From positions 410,186 to 474,185 of the forward strand of contig CAJTTZ010000002.1 of assembly GCA_910579505.1 (NCBI GenBank): a DNA stretch of 64,000 nt. The letters are read 5' to 3'. Source of the stretch: an uncultured Lachnospiraceae bacterium. Its GTDB lineage: Bacteria > Bacillota > Clostridia > Lachnospirales > Lachnospiraceae. The notes below the pieces were generated by a model. That model did no database searches and was not told where the DNA came from. It saw nothing but the letters and a program-made list of their open reading frames with translations. The first letter of the stretch is position 1. Every line of letters begins with the position of its first letter. Both the position numbers and the translations under genes were made by a program. This document shows, in pieces, positions 8,337-16,084 of this stretch.

Positions 8337-9407
8337 TTAGATCTCCTCATTCTGCCGGTGCAGCTTCGGATCCTCATACTGATCCATAAAATCTTCGCCC
8401 AGATAGACGATCTCCTCGGCAAAGCGGATGTTGCGCACCACCGTAAAGACAGAAATCACCCTGCAAAACGTCAGCCCCTCGATATAGTTTAACACTTCCA
8501 TCGGAAATTTTCGGTCAAGCACAATGTGCTGCGAAAACTTATCTTCGTAGTCTAAAAGGTCTCTCGGATGGGGCTTAATCAAAATCACAGACTCCTCACC
8601 CTCTATTTGACCATATAGGTCAATGCAGTCCCGGAAAATCTTCTCCCGTACGGGAAGTTCGCATAACGGCTCTGTCAAAAGAAGGACATTCTTCTTTCCC
8701 GTAGCAAGCTTTTCTTCTATTTCCCCTATATTGGCGATAAACAGCCGCACCAGAAGCGCTTTATCCTCCTTCGTAAGCGCATCCGCCAGCTCCTGTCTGG
8801 ACTTTTCGATATACTTGGGACATGGATAGGGCAGAACGGAAATGTCGTTGACCTCCATATCGAGGCAATACTTTCCCCAACCGTTCTGAATGAAAATCAG
8901 ATTCAGTGAGGCGAGAAACGCTTTCAGCTTAAAATGCCCCCTGTTATCATAACGGGCGGTATCATAAGTGCTGATACAGTCAAGCCCATCCTCCAGCGCG
9001 TGATAATGAATTTTCTTATAACTTAAATAGTACCCGATGGGGTCAGAATCGCAGAACACATAAATATCCTTATATTCCCTAAAGTCCACCGGCACATAAG
9101 GCTCCTGCGCCTTTCCCAGAAGCTTCGTGTAACGGATGCGGGTTAGCAGATTTAAGAGTAAATTTCCCCGGTCCACATGATACTTCATAATCTCCGGGAA
9201 ATTGACATCCTCCTTCTCCTCGAACATGTACACCGCCTCAAAAAGCCCGCAGTTTAAGGCGCGTTCCTTCAAGTCCCCGAAATCGTTGGACATGGTGCTC
9301 ATGACAAGCGTCGCACTGCCCCGCTTTTCCCGTTCCAGATTCAGTTCTTTTAAACATGCCACATACACGTGATAGTACGTGTGGCAGACGTAGATTCTAT
9401 CTTTCAT
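8337..9407 (-). CDS. glycosyltransferase resembling family GT52 (sialyltransferase-like); predicted nonulosonate transferase
   Basis: A soluble protein of about 356 residues. Two motifs fit sialyltransferases of the GT52/polysialyltransferase group: an acidic-glycine motif, HYHALEDGLDCIST, in the N-terminal half, and the CMP-binding-type IKPHPRD in the C-terminal half. The opening YVCHTYYHVYVACLK is also typical. The chosen ATG follows AGGAAAG, 11-13 bases upstream; an ATG 21 bases earlier has no ribosome binding site. It lies directly downstream of the pseudaminic-acid genes pseF, pseI and the ATP-grasp gene, so CMP-pseudaminate is its likely donor. That assignment rests on context. Family confidence is moderate because overall similarity is judged only by motifs. 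Confidence 0.65.
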   Translation of the reverse strand: MKDRIYVCHTYYHVYVACLKELNLEREKRGSATLVMSTMSNDFGDLKERALNCGLFEAVYMFEEKEDVNFPEIMKYHVDRGNLLLNLLTRIRYTKLLGKAQEPYVPVDFREYKDIYVFCDSDPIGYYLSYKKIHYHALEDGLDCISTYDTARYDNRGHFKLKAFLASLNLIFIQNGWGKYCLDMEVNDISVLPYPCPKYIEKSRQELADALTKEDKALLVRLFIANIGEIEEKLATGKKNVLLLTEPLCELPVREKIFRDCIDLYGQIEGEESVILIKPHPRDLLDYEDKFSQHIVLDRKFPMEVLNYIEGLTFCRVISVFTVVRNIRFAEEIVYLGEDFMDQYEDPKLHRQNEEI

Positions 9408-9497
9408 AATCCGTATTTCTTTCCTCATGGACAGCCGCACTCTCGCAGTCTGCAAGCTGATTCCCTGCTTCCTTCAAACGATGGCGTCATCTGCCTG

Positions 9498-10853
9498 TCA
9501 GCCCGATATCTCCACCTGAATCTGCGCCAGTATCCGCTTACCCAGTTCCATGGCCTGCTCCGGCGTCTCCCCCGTCGTAATCACATGCCCCAGCCTGTCG
9601 TTGCTCGAACGTGTCCCCTGTACCGAATCGCCGGGCTTTTTGTAGAGACTGATCTCCTCCACTCCCTCCTGTTCATAAAGCGCATCCGGCACAAAGATCC
9701 GGGTTATCACCCCCGCCCTCCCCGCTTCGCTGCCTCTTGGCTCACTGCCGCTTGGCTCGTTGCTCGCGGAGATAAAATGAATGGCCGCACCGCGGTTCCA
9801 CCACGGCGTCAGGTCGGGTGCTTCTCCCGTTGCGAGAAGAACCGACGCCCCCACCATATCAATTCCCGTCGAAAGCGGCACCAGTCTAGATGTAATAAAG
9901 TCGCCGCCCAGTCTTGCCGCCAGTTCCACGATCTTCGGCCCTTCCTCCGTCACCTTGATCTCCACATGGGCGGGCGCATTCTCAATGCCGATTGCCCTGA
10001 CCGCCTGCGCAGCCACTTTCCGAATCTCTCCCTGCGTCCCTTCATCCAGTCTGCTCGGTTCGCAGTGTGCCAGTTCCACAAAATAGGGCGGCGGTGTGAT
10101 ATACTTGTCCGTAATCGTAAGAATGTGCGGTTCAGACTCTATCACCATGATTTCCACGCTGACCTCCGCACCGTGCATGTACTCCTCCACCATCACCGTA
10201 CCGTTTCGGGCATTGCCCTTGCTGTATTGATATATTTCACTCTTTAATTCGTCTATTCTCTTGCGGTATGCCGCCGCCCCGCCGCCTTGTCCATTGGCAT
10301 ATGATGTCACATGCTCCGCTATAAACGCATGCTCACCCTGGCACATCCCACAATCCAAATGCACCACACCGCGGCTCCCCGCATTGTCCGCCGGCTTTAC
10401 AATGCAATTACCGCCCAGCATGTCCACCGCCTCCGAAAACGTCTCATAGTTCTCGACTGCATAATATTTCGGTATCGGCACGCCGCATGTTTTTAAACGG
10501 TCCCGCATTTTGCTTTTTATCGTGGCGCACAGGGCGTTCTCATAGGACAGATCCGGCTTTTTCCCTAACTTTTCATTGACGTATGCCGCCGTCCGCACGG
10601 GGCCGTCACTGGTGGAGGTAATCACCACATCCGGCCGGTAAATAAGCGCCTGCCGGTAAACTTCCTCCTGATCCAGCGTACTCACCACAAGCTTTACATC
10701 CGCCAGCGCAAAACCGACCGCGTTTTCGTCATAATCCACCAGAATAATCTGGTAACCTAACTCTTTCGCCTTTTTTATCGCCGGAATCTGCAGCGCGCTT
10801 GCGCCCAGAATCATCATTTTTTTCTGCATTTCTTCCACTTTACTTTTCTCCAT
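9498..10853 (-). CDS. ATP-grasp ligase in the pseudaminic-acid gene group
   Basis: A carboxylate-amine/thiol ligase of the ATP-grasp superfamily (451 residues). An N-terminal Rossmann-like preATP-grasp domain (ILGASALQIPAIKKAKELGY) is followed by the nucleotide-binding domain with CIVKPADNAGSRGV, the adenine-contact strand VMVEEYMHG, and metal-binding residues near KIVELAARLGGDF. Such enzymes join an amino acid or other carboxylate to an amine. A short serine/glycine/glutamate-rich insert follows HFISASNEP. It sits between pseI and the GT52-like gene, and since no PseH is visible, it could acylate an amino group of the sugar. Start: the first ATG; a second ATG 24 bases downstream with GGAAG before it is also possible. 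Confidence 0.8.
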   Translation of the reverse strand: MEKSKVEEMQKKMMILGASALQIPAIKKAKELGYQIILVDYDENAVGFALADVKLVVSTLDQEEVYRQALIYRPDVVITSTSDGPVRTAAYVNEKLGKKPDLSYENALCATIKSKMRDRLKTCGVPIPKYYAVENYETFSEAVDMLGGNCIVKPADNAGSRGVVHLDCGMCQGEHAFIAEHVTSYANGQGGGAAAYRKRIDELKSEIYQYSKGNARNGTVMVEEYMHGAEVSVEIMVIESEPHILTITDKYITPPPYFVELAHCEPSRLDEGTQGEIRKVAAQAVRAIGIENAPAHVEIKVTEEGPKIVELAARLGGDFITSRLVPLSTGIDMVGASVLLATGEAPDLTPWWNRGAAIHFISASNEPSGSEPRGSEAGRAGVITRIFVPDALYEQEGVEEISLYKKPGDSVQGTRSSNDRLGHVITTGETPEQAMELGKRILAQIQVEISG

Positions 10854-10916
10854 CAAAACGCCTGTACACCCACTTATCGTGGCAGTTCGGCCTTGGTCTT
10901 CCCAATCACGCGGCGC

Positions 10917-11972
10917 CTACTCCACAAACTTCCAGTCCATCGGCGTCCCTCTGGCAATATCACAGCGCGCCTTTTTGCCAAGCAGCTCCTCATAATGCAC
11001 CGGCGCCATGCCAAATGCCGGGCGGATGGAGCGCAGATTGTCCGGGGTAAAAACCTCGCCCGCTTTCATGTCCTGCGTCACAAAGAGGGAGCGCCCTTCC
11101 TCACGGCTTCTCTCCTGCTTTTGGGTCAGGCTGTAGGTCACCCTGCCGAGCGCTTTCTCGACAATACGGATTTCGTCCACCATCTGCTTAAACTCTGCCG
11201 GCTCCATGGAAAAGGCCCCGTCGGGTCCGCCGTCCGCCCGGGAGAGTGTAAAATGCTTTTCCACCATCCGGGCACCGAGCGCCACCGAGGCAACCGCAAC
11301 CGCTGCGCCCATGCTGTGGTCGGAAAGTCCCGTCATGCAGCCAAAAGCCTCCGCCATATGAGGAATTACTTTGATATTCATGTCCTCATAGGGCGTAGGA
11401 TAAGTAGCCGTGCATTTCAGAAGTATGATCTGCTCATTACCTTCCTCCCTGCACGTTCTCACCGCCCTCTCGATATCCTCCAGGTAGGCAAGTCCCGTAG
11501 CCATAATAACAGGCTTCCCCATTTTTGCAACCTTACGGATCAAGGGAATATCCCAGATTTCAGGAGAAGCGATTTTATAAGCCGGCATTCCCATCTCCTC
11601 CATAAAATCCACCGCTGTAAAATCAAAGGGGGCGGAAAAACAATCCATGCCCAGATCGTTCGCCAGCTTCATCAGCTTCGGCTGCCATTCCCACGGCGTA
11701 TATGCCTCCTGAAATAATTCATAACAGGTCATGCCGTCCCAGATCGTTCCCTGCGTGATCCGAAAGTATTCGTTATCACAGTCCATCGTAATGGTATCCG
11801 CCGTGTAAGTCTGCAGCTTCACCGCATCCGCGCCCGCTTCCTTTGCCGCCCGTATAATTGCTTCCGCCCTGTCATAGTCCTGCAGATGGTTTGCCGACAT
11901 CTCCGCCACGATGTAGGTCGGCTCTCCCTCCCCGATCAGGCGGCTGCCGATTTTTATTTTATCCTGTCCCAT
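10917..11972 (-). CDS. pseI: pseudaminic acid synthase
   Basis: A NeuB-family enzyme condensing phosphoenolpyruvate with the 6-deoxy-2,4-diamino sugar released by PseG to form pseudaminic acid in the cytoplasm. It has the TIM-barrel landmarks AEMSANHLQDYDRA and DAVKLQTYTADT, the active-site region CTATYPTPYEDMN, GLSDHSMG and VEKHFTLSRADGGPDGAFS, and a C-terminal antifreeze-like SAF domain (SLFVTQDMKAGEVFT to the end). The combination of AEMSANH and DGAFSMEP favours PseI over NeuB or LegI. The length (351) is typical. The ATG follows AAAGGAAAG. It lies between pseF and the ATP-grasp gene in the same direction. Confidence 0.92.
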   Translation of the reverse strand: MGQDKIKIGSRLIGEGEPTYIVAEMSANHLQDYDRAEAIIRAAKEAGADAVKLQTYTADTITMDCDNEYFRITQGTIWDGMTCYELFQEAYTPWEWQPKLMKLANDLGMDCFSAPFDFTAVDFMEEMGMPAYKIASPEIWDIPLIRKVAKMGKPVIMATGLAYLEDIERAVRTCREEGNEQIILLKCTATYPTPYEDMNIKVIPHMAEAFGCMTGLSDHSMGAAVAVASVALGARMVEKHFTLSRADGGPDGAFSMEPAEFKQMVDEIRIVEKALGRVTYSLTQKQERSREEGRSLFVTQDMKAGEVFTPDNLRSIRPAFGMAPVHYEELLGKKARCDIARGTPMDWKFVE

Positions 11973-12085
11973 AGAACTTTCCTTTCTCTCCCCGGCAATA
12001 TACCTAAGCCCTGTATAGTAACCCGTTTTCCGTCAGCCGGCAGACTGTCTTGCTATCCGCCCTGACACTTCCTGTGCCGCACACC

Positions 12086-12808
12086 TTATTCCGTCATCCG
12101 GCGGCTCATATTTTCCCGCATCATGCGAAATTTCATTTCCGCCAGTTCCAGATCCGTCGGATTGTCGATGTCCTGCACCTCCGTCTCCGGCACGACTATA
12201 GGCAGATACCCGTCCGGCAGATCGCCCTTACAGGACAGGTAGCGCTCTACATGATAACAGTAAAACTGCCCGCTGTCATGATACACCGGCTCCAGATCCT
12301 GCGACCGCTTCATGGCGTTCTCGGGATAGCAGTACACAAGCTTTCCGTCGCGGATCGCCATACCCCGCTGCGGCGGAAACGAATAGCGCACCACCGGCAT
12401 CACCCCGGAAGCGTCCTTCTCAACCAGAAGATTCATTGCCGCGGTAAGCTTATCTGCCGTCACAAAAGGCGCAGTCGGATAAATACATGCCATGTAATCA
12501 AAAGTCTCGCCCCGCTCCTCATAGTTATGCAGCACTTCCATCAGCACATCATCCGTGGTGGCAAAGTCGCCCGACGTCTCCGCACTTCTCATAAAAGGGA
12601 CCGCTGCCCCCGCATCCCTCGCAATCCGCGCGATTTCCTCGTCGTCTGTGGAAACCATGACCTCGCGGAATATCCCCGACTGAAGCGCTGCCTCAATGCC
12701 GTATAGCAACATCGGTTTCCCCATAAATTCCCTGATATTCTTTCCCGGAATACGCTTGCTGCCACCCCGGGCGGTGATGATTGCCACCGCATTTAACTCT
12801 GTTCTCAT
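12086..12808 (-). CDS. pseF: pseudaminic acid cytidylyltransferase
   Basis: This activates pseudaminic acid with CTP to CMP-pseudaminic acid, the donor for a transferase. The N-terminal nucleotide-binding motif IITARGGSKRIPGKNI, the conserved VSTDDEEIA, and the late motif RSQDLEPVYHDSGQFY are those of PseF rather than sialic-acid NeuA. The length (240) is normal for the single-domain enzyme. The ribosome binding site is weak (AAGTGAG). It is 48 bases downstream of the PLP-PseG fusion gene and about 110 bases upstream of pseI, so the three late steps of the pathway are contiguous. Confidence 0.92.
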   Translation of the reverse strand: MRTELNAVAIITARGGSKRIPGKNIREFMGKPMLLYGIEAALQSGIFREVMVSTDDEEIARIARDAGAAVPFMRSAETSGDFATTDDVLMEVLHNYEERGETFDYMACIYPTAPFVTADKLTAAMNLLVEKDASGVMPVVRYSFPPQRGMAIRDGKLVYCYPENAMKRSQDLEPVYHDSGQFYCYHVERYLSCKGDLPDGYLPIVVPETEVQDIDNPTDLELAEMKFRMMRENMSRRMTE

Positions 12809-12856
12809 TCTGTTCTCACTTTCTTCTGCCTATTTCCAATACAATACCTTCCATCT

Positions 12857-15019
12857 TTACAGCCTCATAATCTCCTCCGCAATCCGCTCCGCTCCCCTGC
12901 CGTCTGTCACCTGGCCAAGTTTCTCTTTCATATTTTCCCGGAGCGCATTATCTGCCGCCAGCCTTTTCAGTCCCTCGCAGATCCTTTCGATGCAGGCGTC
13001 CCTGTCCTGCGTGATATCCCCGGCGAAGAGCATCTTCTCCCCCTTCTCAAAAAACTCCCTGTCATAGCGCTGATTGTCCGCCGACTGGAAAAATACCGTG
13101 GGAACCCGCATTGCGCACAGCTCAAACAACATGGTTCCCGCCGCGGAAACCGCCGCGTCACAGTCCGCCATCAGCCCTGCCATATCACGGCAGGGGCGGT
13201 ATACTTTCACATTTTCGCACGTCCCGGCAAACGCTTCAATGGCTTCGCCCTGTGGATGGTACGCCCCCACCACCGCATGAAATGTGGCTGATTTCAGCTC
13301 CTTTATCCGCACCGCCCGCTGTAAAACGCCAAGGACAGCGTTCTGCGCATCTCCGCCTCCGCTTGACACAAGTACGGAAAGCCCCTTCTTCTCACTCCTC
13401 GCGTCCCTGGTCTGCGTCATGGAAAATTCCTCCCGCAGCGGCACATATTCTGTCCCCAGAAGCAGTTTCGTCCGGCCGGCATAAGTCTTTTCATAAGGAA
13501 AGCGGGGATGATAAGCATTATAATTAATCAGGATGTCCACGGGAAAAACCTGTTCGAAACAATCGTCTATGCAGACCAGCTTCACAAGATCCCGAAGTCC
13601 CGCAAAATATGCGGCCTGCGCCTGATAAGAGTCCACCAGAAGCGTCTCTATCCCGGTCTCCTTCAGAACTTCCCTAAGAAGCGGCAGCTCCTCTTCCATG
13701 CGATTCCACTGCGTGTGCAGGCAGACATGTTCCATCCCCGCCCGGGTAAGCATATCCCCCGCCTGTCCGTCGGCCGTGATAAATACTACCCGGCCTCCCA
13801 GCTTTTTCATCTGCCCCGCTATGGTAATACAGCGCATGATATGACCTGTCGCCACCGTCTCGTTGGCATCGGCCCGAATGCCGATTACCGGCTGTTTCTC
13901 ATACAGGGCAAGCACCTGTGCAATCCGCTCCATCTCCGCCGGGCCGTAGCGCTGGTCGATGGGCAGTGCGAGCATATGTTTAAAAATATAAGCCTCGTCC
14001 GCTTCCAGAAAATCCTTGTTTGCCTCCCCCACAGGCCAAAGTACCGGGGCATAAACGCCATGTTCTGCCAAAAACCGCTGTAAGCTTTCCCGCTCTTTTG
14101 CATAGACCGGCAGATAGAGGGGCGCCTGTGCCTTCTCTTCCGGCAGAATGGCCCGCAGTCTTTTCATACCGCCTATGCAGCGATACAGTGTATGATAATT
14201 TTCCTCTCTCCTTAACCGCGCGTCTTCCTCGTCCACTTTGGAGAGAATTTCTGTGGATATGCATGAAATACGTCGCACGCCCTGGTAACAGTCAAGGGCA
14301 TCCTCCAGAGAGCGGTTCCTTTTCAGATACTCTTCCTTTTGAGACACCCCTTCCTCTGGCAGCGTCCCTTCGCTCCCCCGCTCCTTTTTCTGAAGATACT
14401 TCCATTTTTGGACAAGTGGAACCAGCCGTTCTCCGGCGTATGCCTCTCCCGGCTGAAGCATATCCTCCGCCAGAGGAATATCGGATGCCACAAATCCGCC
14501 GTCAGGAACCGCATACCATTTCCGCAGGCTTCCCACCACGAAGTCAGCATCCTTCCCCGCCTCTTCCAGATAATAGGACTGTGTCACATCCTCCATCACC
14601 CAGACACCGTTTCTTCTGAGGTCGGACAGCTCCCTCCGCAGCCCGGCGCAGGTGTCCGAACCATAATACGGATGAATAAAAACCAGCCCTGGACCGTGCT
14701 CTGACGACAGTCTTAAAATCTCCCCCCCGGCCGCCTCAAGCCCTCTGTCCACAGAGTAGAACACCAGTTTCCAGCCTCGGTGCAGGAAGGGCAGGAAAAC
14801 ACAGTCGCACATATATGCCGGAAGCAGACAGCATTTCGATATATCGGGGCATTCCCGTTCCAGGCTGATCAGCGCAAGTTCAATCGCCTCCCTGCCGGAG
14901 GCAGTAAAGCAGCACTGTTTTTTCCCATACTTATCTACTTGTGAAAGGTGAAGCTTTTCTGCTTCCCCACCCATTTTTACCGTGGCCGGATTTATTTCAA
15001 AAATACTTCCAATTTCCAT
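12857..15019 (-). CDS. two-domain protein: PLP-dependent aminotransferase-like domain fused to PseG (UDP-sugar hydrolase)
   Basis: A protein of 720 residues in one uninterrupted frame. Residues 1 to about 370 form a DegT-like fold-type-I PLP domain: ASGREAIELAL near residue 40, Asp144 in VMEDVTQSYY, and a candidate Schiff-base lysine, Lys167, in GSLRKWYAVPDGG. Residues from about 378 to the end are PseG, which removes UDP from UDP-2,4-diacetamido-2,4,6-trideoxy-L-altrose: IGIRADANETVATGHIMR with the catalytic-type His393, SSGGGDAQNAVLG, and the late SAAGTMLFELCAMRVPTV. A GGAGGA site precedes the ATG. PseG normally stands alone or is joined to PseH; fusion to a PLP domain is unusual. What the PLP domain does is unknown; pseC is already present in this locus. 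Confidence 0.85.
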   Translation of the reverse strand: MEIGSIFEINPATVKMGGEAEKLHLSQVDKYGKKQCCFTASGREAIELALISLERECPDISKCCLLPAYMCDCVFLPFLHRGWKLVFYSVDRGLEAAGGEILRLSSEHGPGLVFIHPYYGSDTCAGLRRELSDLRRNGVWVMEDVTQSYYLEEAGKDADFVVGSLRKWYAVPDGGFVASDIPLAEDMLQPGEAYAGERLVPLVQKWKYLQKKERGSEGTLPEEGVSQKEEYLKRNRSLEDALDCYQGVRRISCISTEILSKVDEEDARLRREENYHTLYRCIGGMKRLRAILPEEKAQAPLYLPVYAKERESLQRFLAEHGVYAPVLWPVGEANKDFLEADEAYIFKHMLALPIDQRYGPAEMERIAQVLALYEKQPVIGIRADANETVATGHIMRCITIAGQMKKLGGRVVFITADGQAGDMLTRAGMEHVCLHTQWNRMEEELPLLREVLKETGIETLLVDSYQAQAAYFAGLRDLVKLVCIDDCFEQVFPVDILINYNAYHPRFPYEKTYAGRTKLLLGTEYVPLREEFSMTQTRDARSEKKGLSVLVSSGGGDAQNAVLGVLQRAVRIKELKSATFHAVVGAYHPQGEAIEAFAGTCENVKVYRPCRDMAGLMADCDAAVSAAGTMLFELCAMRVPTVFFQSADNQRYDREFFEKGEKMLFAGDITQDRDACIERICEGLKRLAADNALRENMKEKLGQVTDGRGAERIAEEIMRL

Positions 15020-15049
15020 AAACAGTCCTCCGCCCGACGCCTGTTTCCC

Positions 15050-16084
15050 TCACTGTGCCTTCCTATATTTTTTCCTGAAATTACGGTACGCCCACAAAAG
15101 CTTATAATACCCCATAAACCACAAGGTAGATTTCATGTGCATACGAATCAGCTTTTTCTCCTCCGCGTGGGTTCTTTCAATATAATAGGGATTCTGCTGA
15201 AAATCCGGGAAACGGCAGCGCATTTCCTCCCCAAGCTTCTTTACAAATCGGTAACTTGTCCGCTTCACGCCCGACATATAGGTAAACAGCGTATTCACAT
15301 AGAAGAGCAGCGTAAAGCTGTACTCCAGTTCCGGCCGGTATTTATCCAAAAAGTCATGCCGTTTGGCCTCTTCAAGCATAAGCCTTCCGGCCTCACAGCG
15401 GTCCTCACAGCGTTTCGCTGAGATAGTGTGCACAGTGGAGGACTCATGCTGATAATAGAAATACAGCGGTTCCTCAATATACTCAAAATGGTTTGCCAGC
15501 ACCAGATAGGAATTGCCCAGCGCATTGTCCTCATAAAAGATGTGCTCCGGAAACCAGAGCTCATGGTCAAGAATCATGGAACGGCGGAATATCTTCACCA
15601 CCAGACTGCCGCCGTCCAGAATCAGGCTCCGCCTCTTCTCGTCATCCAGCACACCTGTCTGGCTTCTTTTGTTATTGTGTACCACCTGTCCCACTTTCAT
15701 GGAATGCTCCGACGTCAGGCAGTAATCGCAGCCCACAAGATCCGCTCCTGTGCTTTCCGCCCGTCCAAGCAGACGCTCATACATATCCGGCGTAATCCAG
15801 TCGTCGCTGTCAATAAATCCGATCCACTCTCCCTGCGCCATTTTTAAACCCGCATTCTTCGCTCCTCCCTGATGCCTGTTTTCCTCCAGATGCAGCGCGC
15901 GGAATTTTTCCGGGAAACGTTCCTCATAGCTTTTCAGTATCTCCCATGATTCATCTGTAGAGCAGTCGTCCACCGCAATAATCTCATAGTCCGCCACAGT
16001 CTGTGCCGCAAGCGAATCCAGACAGTATTCCAGTTTTTTCCCTGCCGCCATATTATAGACCGGCACGATGATACTAAGTTTCAT
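15050..16084 (-). CDS. glycosyltransferase family 2
   Basis: A GT-A fold inverting glycosyltransferase of 344 residues. The N terminus has SIIVPVYNMAAGKKLEYCLDS, then EIIAVDDCSTDES, the GGAKNAG motif, and the donor/metal-binding GFIDSDDWIT. The C-terminal third, with EHIFYEDNALG and paired tyrosines, is typical of capsule-type GT2 enzymes that add one sugar to the lipid-linked repeat unit at the inner membrane face. Its start overlaps the end of the upstream membrane-protein gene by 11 bases, so the two are probably translationally coupled. Donor and acceptor cannot be told from sequence. Confidence 0.88.
   Translation of the reverse strand: MKLSIIVPVYNMAAGKKLEYCLDSLAAQTVADYEIIAVDDCSTDESWEILKSYEERFPEKFRALHLEENRHQGGAKNAGLKMAQGEWIGFIDSDDWITPDMYERLLGRAESTGADLVGCDYCLTSEHSMKVGQVVHNNKRSQTGVLDDEKRRSLILDGGSLVVKIFRRSMILDHELWFPEHIFYEDNALGNSYLVLANHFEYIEEPLYFYYQHESSTVHTISAKRCEDRCEAGRLMLEEAKRHDFLDKYRPELEYSFTLLFYVNTLFTYMSGVKRTSYRFVKKLGEEMRCRFPDFQQNPYYIERTHAEEKKLIRMHMKSTLWFMGYYKLLWAYRNFRKKYRKAQ

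Noticed and set aside
10917..15019. Legionaminic or sialic acid pathway instead of pseudaminic acid
   Set aside because: PseB and PseC are clear (L-altro route), and the PseI and PseF motifs fit pseudaminic acid; no LegB, NeuC or LegG-like gene is present.
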